Below are positions 1 to 5,690 of a DNA stretch of 9,524 bases, piece after piece; within the stretch, counting starts at the first letter, position 1; each line of letters begins with the position of its first letter. The stretch lies in contig JAMCZD010000229.1 of the NCBI GenBank assembly GCA_023473405.1, positions 1 to 9,524 of the forward strand. Direction: 5' to 3'. Made by a program: the position numbers and the translations under genes. The notes beneath the pieces were generated by a model. That model did no database searches. It saw only the letters and a program-made list of their open reading frames with translations, and was not told the DNA's origin. Origin of the DNA: Candidatus Omnitrophota bacterium. GTDB taxonomy: Bacteria > Verrucomicrobiota > Verrucomicrobiia > Limisphaerales > UBA1319.

Positions 1-1628
1 AATAGCAGGATGTTGGCCGGCTTGATGTCCCGGTGGATGAGGCCGAGGGTGTGGGCCTCGGAAAGAGAACCGCATACCTGCTGGAGGATGCAGATGACGC
101 GCCCCTCGGGCTGGGGGCCAAATCTTTTCACCAGTTTGTCCAGGTTGAAGCCGCCCAGAAATTCCATGGCGTAGTAGAAGACGCCTTCGGGAGTTCTGCC
201 ATAGTCGTATATGGCGACCGTGTTGGGGTGAGTGAGTTGGCTGGTGGCTTGCACCTCGCGCTGGAAACGGGCGACGGTTGTCTCGTCCATGAACTCCGGA
301 TTCAGCAACTTGACGGCTACAGGCCGGCGAAGCATTGCATGGCGCGCCTTGTAAACCCTGCCATTGCCGCCGGCGCCGATGTCCTGGAGGAGGGCGTATT
401 GGCCGAGGCGCCGGGCAGTCAGGGCGCTTTTCCTCGCAGCGGCTTGGAGTTGTCTTACCCTAAGGCTAAAACCAAAAAGTGCAATAAAAGTCAATACTAA
501 CAAGAAGAACATCGCCAGAAACGCCTGGCGCAATACATAGAGCGGTTCGTAGGCCTCCTGCACGCTCACCTCGGTGGCAATGCCCATCCGGTAATCCGGC
601 AGCCAGGTCCAGGCCCCCATCACCGGCACGCCGCGGTAGTCCCGATACCCATGGGTGTCGAAACCGCTCCGGCCCCTGGTGGCCTCTGCGGCCATTTTTG
701 TCAAACCAAGGTCGTGGTTGGGTCTCGAGGACGGTTTGGACTTGCGCAAATCGACACCGGGATCGAGCAGGCGCAACCGCAGCACCGGGCTGTCATCCTG
801 TTGATCCGGCAGCAGCCCCAGTGATTTGAGTTCAGACTCGAATCGGCCACGGGTGAGCATCAGGCCGTCCCGGTCAAAGGCGTATGTCTCGCCGCTTTCA
901 CCCATATGGCCGATCGAGAAAAGCTTGTCGAATTCTTCTTCCGGCTGCATCCGCAAGGCCAAAGCGGCGATGATCACGCCATTGGTGTTCCTTACCGGGG
1001 CCATGACAAACATCGTTGGGACCTCGGCATGTGGAATTCCGGCGGCATCCGGCAGGGGAACCTCGCTGGGGAACGGGCGCGTTGCGGTCGAATAGCCCCG
1101 GAACGTCCGGTGAACATATTCGCCGTATGCGTCAGGCTCTCTCCGTCCGATCAGGCGCTCTTCGAAGGATGCCAGGATGCGTTTCCCCTTTTTGTCCACC
1201 ACGATAAAGTCAGAGTATCCCTGAGGTTCCAGCCTTTGCCGCAGGCAAAGCCGCAATTCCTTCGCGGCGGGGCTGCCCGACAACTCCGCCGGCGAGGCCT
1301 TGCCGTCCCGATTCCGTTCGACCAGTTCGGCAATGCCGGCTTGGATTTGGGCGTCCAAAGCCAGCGTCTTGACGTCGGATTCTTTCTCCTTGAACCAGAC
1401 CCTCAGGGCGTTTACCTCGGCGCTGAGGACGGACTGCAAGTGTGCCGCCAATTCATTGTTAATGGCGCGTTCGACCCCGACGCGAACCCAAAGGCCTGCC
1501 ATGGTGGTAATCAATATGCCCAGCAGCGGCCAAATCCAGACATGCTGTGCCGCAACCCTCGTTGCCTGGTCCGCGATCCCAATAACGCGTCTCGCGACCC
1601 CATGACTCTCATCCCGACTCACTCGCAC
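1..1628 (-). CDS. Receptor-type Ser/Thr protein kinase with extracellular Cache-like sensor (3' end cut by window)
   Basis: I translated this on the minus strand. The frame is open from an in-frame TAA at 1635-1637 to the window edge. The likely start is GTG at 1628 (or GTG at 1622); neither has a clear Shine-Dalgarno, and the first ATG (1502) lies inside the first membrane helix. Order with residues counted from 1628: short cytoplasmic stretch; helix 1 (about 30-48); an extracytoplasmic part of about 320 residues; helix 2 (about 369-387); protein kinase domain from about 410. The kinase has a Gly-rich loop IGAGGNGRV (417-425), the ATP-binding Lys in VAVKLL (K440) and the catalytic loop HRDIKPANILL (D534, N539). 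DFG and the C-lobe are outside the window. The end of the outer part (GYRDYRGVPVMGAWTWL then GIATEV) resembles the membrane-proximal half of dCache sensors. By inference it senses a small periplasmic ligand and phosphorylates Ser/Thr targets in the cytoplasm. The ligand is unknown. Kinase identity is very secure; the Cache call is moderate. Confidence 0.94.
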   Translation of the reverse strand, partial: MRVSRDESHGVARRVIGIADQATRVAAQHVWIWPLLGILITTMAGLWVRVGVERAINNELAAHLQSVLSAEVNALRVWFKEKESDVKTLALDAQIQAGIAELVERNRDGKASPAELSGSPAAKELRLCLRQRLEPQGYSDFIVVDKKGKRILASFEERLIGRREPDAYGEYVHRTFRGYSTATRPFPSEVPLPDAAGIPHAEVPTMFVMAPVRNTNGVIIAALALRMQPEEEFDKLFSIGHMGESGETYAFDRDGLMLTRGRFESELKSLGLLPDQQDDSPVLRLRLLDPGVDLRKSKPSSRPNHDLGLTKMAAEATRGRSGFDTHGYRDYRGVPVMGAWTWLPDYRMGIATEVSVQEAYEPLYVLRQAFLAMFFLLVLTFIALFGFSLRVRQLQAAARKSALTARRLGQYALLQDIGAGGNGRVYKARHAMLRRPVAVKLLNPEFMDETTVARFQREVQATSQLTHPNTVAIYDYGRTPEGVFYYAMEFLGGFNLDKLVKRFGPQPEGRVICILQQVCGSLSEAHTLGLIHRDIKPANILL

Positions 1629-1863
1629 AGCATGTTAAGACGGCAGGACGATGTCAACGGTTAGCACACCCGATGGGAAAGGGCGGACGGAAGACAGCCC
1701 CTCGCCCTGCCCATAATTTCTATTCAATTGCATGCTTGCGATGATCGATGGCCTTGGTGTATTTGTATCGGCGTGAGTGCGAGCCTGGCCGGGGATGGCA
1801 ATTCAGTCGCCGGCGTCGAGCTCGAAAAAGGAGGGCTTTATGCAAGCCCGTGAGAATCAAAGG
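1629..1863. other. Intergenic region between kinase gene and tRNA-Leu
   Basis: These 235 bases separate the kinase start (minus) from tRNA-Leu (plus) and should hold promoters for both. I see no convincing sigma-70 pair. TTGCGA (1736-1741) and TATTTG (1760-1765), 18 nt apart, are a weak plus-strand candidate. TTGACA on the minus strand (1657-1652) has no matching -10 before the kinase start. No protein-coding gene is supported. The only strong local structure is the hairpin at 1833-1849, annotated separately. Confidence 0.5.
1833..1849 (+). other. Small perfect hairpin in the leader of tRNA-Leu, overlapping a strong Shine-Dalgarno-like site
   Basis: GGGCTT (1833-1838) pairs with AAGCCC (1844-1849) around the 5-nt loop TATGC, ending 14 nt before the mature tRNA 5' end. 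The consensus purine tract AAGGAGG (1828-1834) lies 5 nt before the ATG (1840-1842) in the loop. The frame opened by that ATG reads straight through the tRNA, so I do not call a gene. The hairpin may belong to the precursor-tRNA leader, for example as a nuclease entry or protection element. That role is a guess; only the base pairing is certain. Confidence 0.4.
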
Positions 1864-1950
1864 GCCGATGTGGCGGAATTGGCAGACGCGCTAGACTCAA
1901 AATCTAGTGGTGGTGACACCATGGGGGTTCGATCCCCTCCATCGGCACCA
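1864..1950 (+). tRNA. tRNA-Leu (anticodon CAA), CCA encoded
   Basis: The acceptor stem GCCGATG (1864-1870) pairs perfectly with CATCGGC (1940-1946), followed by discriminator A and an encoded CCA (1948-1950). The anticodon stem CTAGA/TCTAG encloses the loop CTCAAAA, which puts anticodon CAA at 1898-1900 (reads UUG). The long variable arm (TGGTG/CACCA around a GTGA loop, about 1908-1922) is the class II form expected of Leu. The T arm is GGGGG-TTCGATC-CCCTC (1923-1939). A36-A37-A38 favour isopentenylation of A37 by MiaA; U39 is in the range modified by TruA; C34 is the position methylated by TrmL. Both of those enzymes are encoded further right in this window. Confidence 0.97.
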
Positions 1951-2003
1951 GGCAATACTCTTGGAAGATCACCGTTCTCATATGGCAAAACGAGCCGAAC
2001 CCA

Positions 2004-2019
2004 CCACCCGGAGGGGTGG
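2004..2019. terminator. Possible bidirectional terminator between tRNA-Leu and the DedA gene
   Basis: CCACCC (2004-2009) and GGGTGG (2014-2019) form a perfect 6-bp GC-rich stem with a GGAG tetraloop. It lies between the 3' ends of the convergent tRNA-Leu and DedA gene, where a shared terminator would be expected. Neither side has a proper T-tract: the plus side continues into ATATTCATTT, the minus side into GGTTCGGCTCGTTTT. Intrinsic termination is therefore unproven. Confidence 0.35.
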
Positions 2020-2025
2020 CGATAT

Positions 2026-2652
2026 TCATTTAACACGACCGATGGGTTGTTTCATATACCGGTGGACCAGGAAATAGTACATGATCCCCAGAACCACCAG
2101 GGCGCCTCCCATCCAGAGCGAGACGCGATGGAGTTCGCCGGCCAGGAGCTCTTTGTCACTGCCGGCCACGATCCCGATCCAGCACAGAACACTGCACCAA
2201 ATCGCCGATCCCATCACGGTATAAAGCGAGTAACGCCGGTAATCCATTTGCACTATCCCCGCCGGGATGCCGATCAAATGGCGCACCACGGGCAGGAGAC
2301 GTGAAATGAAAACGCCGGCTGATCCAAATCGAGTCGCCCACCGCTCAGCGCCGTGGACCTTTTCCGGCGGGATCAAGATGTAGCGACCAAACCGCAAAAA
2401 CAATGGCCGCCCCGCCAGGCGCGCCACCCAATACATGATCGACGCGCCGATCCATGAACCAACAGCCCCGGCCAGGATGATGCCGGCATAATTGAAACAG
2501 CCCTTGCTATGCGCCAGGTGCGCCGCCGGCGGTATGACAAATTCGCTCGGCAATGGGAAAACGGAACTCTCGATGGCCATCAAGAGGGTGATCAGTGGAT
2601 AGCCGCCCGTTTCCAGCGAGCCCATGTACCAGGCAATTAATTCCTTGAACAT
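2026..2652 (-). CDS. DedA (SNARE-associated/VTT) family membrane protein
   Basis: This 208-residue polytopic inner-membrane protein has the usual DedA length. The N-terminal motif AIESSVFPLPSEFVIPP (about 26-42) carries the conserved acidic residues E28 and E37 and the FPLPSE re-entrant loop. A Gly-rich helix follows (about 57-80, GAVGSWIGASIMYW). The signature FISRLLPVVRHLIGIPAG (about 115-132) has the paired arginines R118 and R124 found in active family members. Two further helices lie near 146-163 and 179-196. Some DedA/VTT relatives act in recycling undecaprenyl phosphate or other lipid carriers and in proton-linked envelope homeostasis; which applies here cannot be told from sequence. 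ATG 2652 follows the TGA of the upstream isomerase gene by 2 nt with no clear ribosome site of its own, so expression is probably translationally coupled. Family assignment is secure. Confidence 0.94.
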   Translation of the reverse strand: MFKELIAWYMGSLETGGYPLITLLMAIESSVFPLPSEFVIPPAAHLAHSKGCFNYAGIILAGAVGSWIGASIMYWVARLAGRPLFLRFGRYILIPPEKVHGAERWATRFGSAGVFISRLLPVVRHLIGIPAGIVQMDYRRYSLYTVMGSAIWCSVLCWIGIVAGSDKELLAGELHRVSLWMGGALVVLGIMYYFLVHRYMKQPIGRVK

Positions 2653-2654
2653 GA

Positions 2655-3527
2655 TCAGTAATCCACGCGAACCCGGTAGAACCGATTGGTCGATTCGGGG
2701 CTCGAATCAATCACCGTCAATCGTTCGCCGGTGCCGGTGACGTTGGACAGCGATTGCCATGCCGGCGGCAACACCGTGGTGAACTCGACCTGATTGAGAC
2801 GGTTGCTGACGCTGTTCCAGGAAATCTCGCGCGCGCCGCTGGACTGCCGGCGAACCTGCACCTCCAAAAGCGAAATGTCGACATACATCAGGTCGGGATA
2901 GAATGGCGGCGTATACCCCGAATAATTGACCGGCAGACTGTAAAAAACCGCCAGGCTGTTCCCGTACCAATAACGCATGTCCACCAATCCGCCGCCCGGG
3001 GCGAGCTGGTTGAAATTGTTCAGGACATTGGTCCCCTCCACGACACGTCCGAACACGGTGAAACCGCCATTCTGGGGGTCCAGCGCCGCCGAATTGTCCG
3101 CCAGGTTGAAAAACCACTGCGAGGTGGCCGAGTTCGGATCACCCGCGACCTTGGCCATTGCAATCGTGCCGAAGGTGTTGCTCAAGCGGCGGCCCACGTT
3201 GAACTCATTGGTGATCTTGCCAAAAGTCGGCACCTGATAGTAACTGTTCGCCAAGCCCGTTGCCGTCCGGTTCGCCACCAAAAAACCGCCGCCTTGAATC
3301 ACGAACCCGGGCTCGCACCGGTGGAAAAATGTGTTTTGGTACAAACCACTCTGGACACAACTAATGAAATTCTTCACCGTGACCGGCTTGTCCTGGTCGT
3401 ATAATTCAACTGTCATGTCCCCAAGCGGAGTGCGAAATTGCGCCAGTGTCCCCGCCGCCGCCGACACTCCCGCGGACATCATCCCGAGCCATGCGCAGAC
3501 CCCCAGGAATCGAAATAACCATCTCAT
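2655..3527 (-). CDS. Secreted cyclophilin-type peptidyl-prolyl cis-trans isomerase with C-terminal extension
   Basis: The 290-residue protein starts at ATG 3527 with a signal peptide (positive MRWLFRF, hydrophobic core, Ala-rich cleavage zone near 22-26). ATG 3548 would add seven residues and cannot be excluded; neither start has a clear Shine-Dalgarno. The cyclophilin domain (about 27-190) shows FFHRCEPGFVIQGGGF with catalytic R70 and Q78, then a SQWFFNL core strand (about 136-142) and FTVFGRVVEGTNVL (about 156-169). As in many bacterial forms, the Trp and His positions of human cyclophilin A are not kept. The expected activity is proline isomerisation during folding of exported proteins, in the periplasm or outside. 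The last 100 residues are not cyclophilin; they end in WQSLSNVTGTGERLTV and NRFYRVRVDY, like beta-rich tails of secreted Verrucomicrobial proteins. The frame stays open about 270 codons upstream, antisense to truA, but that part lacks protein character. It forms a tight pair with the DedA gene. Confidence 0.92.
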   Translation of the reverse strand: MRWLFRFLGVCAWLGMMSAGVSAAAGTLAQFRTPLGDMTVELYDQDKPVTVKNFISCVQSGLYQNTFFHRCEPGFVIQGGGFLVANRTATGLANSYYQVPTFGKITNEFNVGRRLSNTFGTIAMAKVAGDPNSATSQWFFNLADNSAALDPQNGGFTVFGRVVEGTNVLNNFNQLAPGGGLVDMRYWYGNSLAVFYSLPVNYSGYTPPFYPDLMYVDISLLEVQVRRQSSGAREISWNSVSNRLNQVEFTTVLPPAWQSLSNVTGTGERLTVIDSSPESTNRFYRVRVDY

Positions 3528-3541
3528 TTGGCCAGCATGAA

Positions 3542-3570
3542 TTGACATCGTCTGTTTGCAATCATGAAAT
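3542..3570 (+). promoter_or_regulatory. Candidate sigma-70-type promoter for truA-trmL
   Basis: A perfect -35 hexamer TTGACA (3542-3547) lies 17 nt before TGAAAT (3565-3570), which matches four of six bases of TATAAT. Transcription would begin near 3577, giving a leader of about 53 nt before truA ATG 3630. The site sits in the gap between the divergent isomerase and truA genes, and its -35 overlaps the alternative upstream start of the isomerase on the other strand. Prediction from sequence only. Confidence 0.42.
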
Positions 3571-3629
3571 ACGAGGTGTTTTAGGCGGTGTGCCGGATCG
3601 TATGACCGGTCAAGCCGCGTGGCTGGCTC

Positions 3630-4400
3630 ATGGATAACCTTAAGATAAAACTCGTTCTGGGATACGACGGCACGGAATACGCCGGTTGGCAGATGCAGAC
3701 CAGCGGGATAGCGGTGCAGCAAAAGGTGGAAGAGGCGCTTGGGAAATTGTTCCCCGGCACCCACCGGGTCCACAGTTCCAGCCGCACCGATGCCGGGGTC
3801 CACGCCTTGGGGATGGTGGTGCACGTCGAGATACCTCGAGCCGATTTCAAAATGTCTCCCGGCAAACTCGTTCTGGCGATGAACGCACACCTGCCGCCGG
3901 ACATTCGCGTGATGGTCGCCACCCGTTGCCGCAAGGATTTTCACGCGCGGTTCGATGCGGTTGGAAAGCAGTATCGCTACCTGGTGTGGAACCATCGCGC
4001 CCAACATCCGTTGCTGCGGCTCTATGCCTGGCATGTCCCCCAAACGCTGGACCTGGCGGCCATGCGAGCGGCGGCGCTGCACCTGGTCGGCCGGCACGAT
4101 TTCCGGTCCTTCGCCGCCAATCGCAATTACCCGCTCAGCCACTCGGTCCGCACCCTGCGTCGTTGCGCTATTCGGCGCCAGGGCGCATTGCTTACGTTTA
4201 TAATCGAGGGAGACGGCTTTCTTTACCGGATGTGCCGTGGGATTGTGGGGACATTGGTCCAGGTGGGCCAGGGCAAAATTCAACCGGACGAGATGTCCGG
4301 CATCCTGGCAGGCAAAGACCGCCGGGTTGCCGGCATGAGCGCGCCCGCGCACGGTTTGATACTATGGAAAGTCTTATACGGGAGTGAGAAAGAGGCATAA
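3630..4400 (+). CDS. truA: tRNA pseudouridine synthase A (TruA)
   Basis: This 256-residue cytoplasmic enzyme converts U38, U39 and U40 of the tRNA anticodon stem-loop to pseudouridine. The N-terminus has the family signature LGYDGTEYAGWQMQ (about 10-23). The catalytic Asp is D54 in SSRTDAGVHALGMVVHV. Downstream are KQYRYLVWN (RNA-binding strand) and GRHDFRSFAANR. The C-terminal motif is EGDGFLYRMCRGIVGTLVQVGQGK. The length fits complete TruA (about 245-270 residues). ATG 3630 begins the family's normal N-terminus, with no strong Shine-Dalgarno. It is followed after 53 nt by trmL, also a tRNA anticodon-region modification gene, and the two are probably co-transcribed. No frameshift or missing key residue is seen. 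Confidence 0.97.
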   Translation: MDNLKIKLVLGYDGTEYAGWQMQTSGIAVQQKVEEALGKLFPGTHRVHSSSRTDAGVHALGMVVHVEIPRADFKMSPGKLVLAMNAHLPPDIRVMVATRCRKDFHARFDAVGKQYRYLVWNHRAQHPLLRLYAWHVPQTLDLAAMRAAALHLVGRHDFRSFAANRNYPLSHSVRTLRRCAIRRQGALLTFIIEGDGFLYRMCRGIVGTLVQVGQGKIQPDEMSGILAGKDRRVAGMSAPAHGLILWKVLYGSEKEA

Positions 4401-4403
4401 ACA

Positions 4404-4443
4404 TACTCCCCAAACCGCTCTCTATCCCACAGTCTGGGGAGTA
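4404..4443 (+). promoter_or_regulatory. Inverted repeat (RNA hairpin) in the truA-trmL gap covering a possible trmL ribosome site
   Basis: TACTCCCCA (4404-4412) and TGGGGAGTA (4435-4443) form a perfect 9-bp stem with a 22-nt loop. The right arm contains GGGGAG (4437-4442), the only Shine-Dalgarno-like sequence before trmL ATG 4454, though the 11-nt spacing is long. The stem could hide that site. Its left arm can also pair (ACTCCC 4405-4410) with GGGAGT at 4380-4385 in the last codons of truA, so two exclusive hairpins are possible. There is no T-tract after the stem, so it is not a typical terminator. Pairing is certain; regulation is speculative. Confidence 0.4.
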
Positions 4444-4453
4444 ACCAATTCCT

Positions 4454-4936
4454 ATGCACGTCGTCCTGGTTGAACCGGAAATCCCACCCAATACGGGCAA
4501 CATCGCCCGGCTCTGCGCGGCGACGAAGACCCAGTTGCACCTGATCGAGCCGTTTGGATTCAAATTGGAAGACAAGGACCTGAAACGGGCCGGGATGGAT
4601 TATTGGCGGCACGTGGAATGGCGTCGCTGGCCCAGTTGGGTGGTTTTTCGGGCGCAATTGTCCCCCCGAGCCGTGCTCTGGTTCGTCGAATCCAATGGAC
4701 CGCGACATTACGCCGAGGTGAGTTACACCCCGGATGATTACCTGGTTTTTGGCCGCGAAACTGCCGGGCTACCCCGTCGCTTGCTTGAACAAAACCGCGC
4801 CGCATGGGTCCGAATTCCCATGTTCAATCCCCAGGCTCGATCGTTGAACCTCTCGAATTGCGTGGCGCTGGTCCTTTACGAGGCCTTGCGACAGCAAAGG
4901 TTCAAAGGCGAAATTCCGGCTGAAAAGCCGCATTAG
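4454..4936 (+). CDS. trmL: tRNA (cytidine/uridine-34-2'-O)-methyltransferase TrmL (SPOUT family)
   Basis: The 160-residue protein (E. coli TrmL/YibK is about 157) is a minimal SPOUT methyltransferase using S-adenosylmethionine. In E. coli it methylates the 2'-O of the wobble nucleotide of tRNA-Leu(CAA) and tRNA-Leu(UAA). Motif 1 is EPEIPPNTGNIARLC (7-21, with N16 and R19). Motif 2 is LVFGRETAGLP (97-107, with E102). Motif 3 is IPM at 121-123 then ARSLNLSNCVALVLYEALRQ (128-147); this last part forms the trefoil-knot cofactor pocket. Such enzymes work as dimers in the cytoplasm. It lies 53 nt downstream of truA, probably in the same transcript, behind a 9-bp inverted repeat. The matching tRNA-Leu(CAA) is also in this window. 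No anomalies. Confidence 0.96.
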   Translation: MHVVLVEPEIPPNTGNIARLCAATKTQLHLIEPFGFKLEDKDLKRAGMDYWRHVEWRRWPSWVVFRAQLSPRAVLWFVESNGPRHYAEVSYTPDDYLVFGRETAGLPRRLLEQNRAAWVRIPMFNPQARSLNLSNCVALVLYEALRQQRFKGEIPAEKPH

Positions 4937-5029
4937 GGCGTGTTTTAAAATTGTGGGCGCTGTTTTCGCGGAAAAGGCCGGATGCCAAGGCGCAACAAGA
5001 ATCTTACCCGCCAGTGGTCCGCAATCGGG

Positions 5030-5530
5030 TTAGCCTTTTTCCAGGCTTAATTCGGCTTCGTGAAGCAGGAAAACGACCCTTTCCGCGCGCTCCGCGTTAA
5101 GCAAGGCCTGGCGCAGGCGCGGGTCGCGCAATAGGCGGCTGAGCCGGGCCAGGATTTGCAGGTGCTGACTGACGGTCGGCGCCACCAGCAGGAAAAACAG
5201 CCGAGCCGGGCTATTGTCCACCGAACCAAAAGGAATGCCGGGCTCGTGATGTCCAAACACCAGCACCGGATGTTCCACCAGGCCAACCAAGGCATTGCGG
5301 CAATGCGGCAGGGCAATCCCGTCGCCAATCCCCGTGCTGCACAGTTGCTCACGTTCCTGAAGGGCGCGGAGCAGGGTCCGCTGTGCTTCCGGCTGGTTCG
5401 CGAGCTCGGGGACCAAGGCCACCAATTCCCCCAGCACGCCGTCACGATGGTTGGACCGCAGATGCAATTCGACACTGGCAGGCGATATGAGACTGCTCAA
5501 AGGCAATCGTGGTGCTGGTGTGGTATCCAT
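5030..5530 (-). CDS. PTS EIIA component of the fructose/mannitol-Ntr type (PtsN-like)
   Basis: The 166-residue cytoplasmic protein fits a single EIIA domain of the PTS EIIA type 2 family (about 10-155). The phosphorylatable histidine is H76 in STGIGDGIALPHCRN, the family's active-site motif. Other typical parts are the N-terminal stretch ending in ELVALVPELAN, the strand HPVLVFGHHEPGIPF with DNSPARLFFLLVAP, and the C-terminal helices HLQILARLSRLLRDPRLRQAL. No EIIB or EIIC domain follows, so it more likely has a regulatory PtsN-like role than one in sugar uptake; E. coli PtsN affects potassium transport and nitrogen/carbon signalling. The usual neighbours rpoN and hpf are absent here. ATG 5530 is preceded only by a weak purine stretch (GAAAAG). 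It lies 160 nt downstream of the GH78 gene on the same strand, so co-transcription is possible but unproven. Confidence 0.88.
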   Translation of the reverse strand: MDTTPAPRLPLSSLISPASVELHLRSNHRDGVLGELVALVPELANQPEAQRTLLRALQEREQLCSTGIGDGIALPHCRNALVGLVEHPVLVFGHHEPGIPFGSVDNSPARLFFLLVAPTVSQHLQILARLSRLLRDPRLRQALLNAERAERVVFLLHEAELSLEKG

Positions 5531-5690
5531 ATCTTTTCAGCCTAATTGTCATCCCGCAAAGGAAAAGCAAAAACTGGCTTCGATGCCGGTCCAATCGCCT
5601 ACAACCCGGACTGTGGGATAAAGGAGACCAAGCCCAGGCATTGGAACAAGCTCCCTCCGGCCCCCTGCGCACGCTCCGACTCGAAAAGCT

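Noticed and set aside
906..1664. Plus-strand open frame of 252 codons over the kinase gene
   Set aside because: The minus strand encodes a continuous sensor-kinase with conserved motifs; the plus frame has none.
1864..1950. tRNA-Leu as integration site of a mobile element
   Set aside because: I found no second copy of its 3' end, integrase or phage gene in the window.
1777..2304. Plus-strand open frame of 175 codons through tRNA-Leu and antisense to the DedA gene
   Set aside because: Its start reads the tRNA as protein, a known annotation artefact, and the rest is the complement of DedA.
3549..4352. Open frame of about 270 codons antisense to truA, continuous with the isomerase gene (would give a 565-residue protein)
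   Set aside because: It mirrors a clear truA, its translation is His/Arg/Pro-rich with no fold signature, and the isomerase signal peptide begins at 3527 or 3548.
4917..4930. CGGCT-GAAA-AGCCG tetraloop hairpin at the end of trmL as terminator
   Set aside because: The stem is only 5 bp, lies inside the coding sequence, and the nearest T-run (4942-4945) is 11 nt away.
5531..5690. Possible small gene in the gap between the rhamnosidase and EIIA genes
   Set aside because: Short open frames exist on both strands, but they overlap neighbours in other frames and show no protein character. An AAAGGAG at about 5620 is not followed by a start codon at usable spacing.
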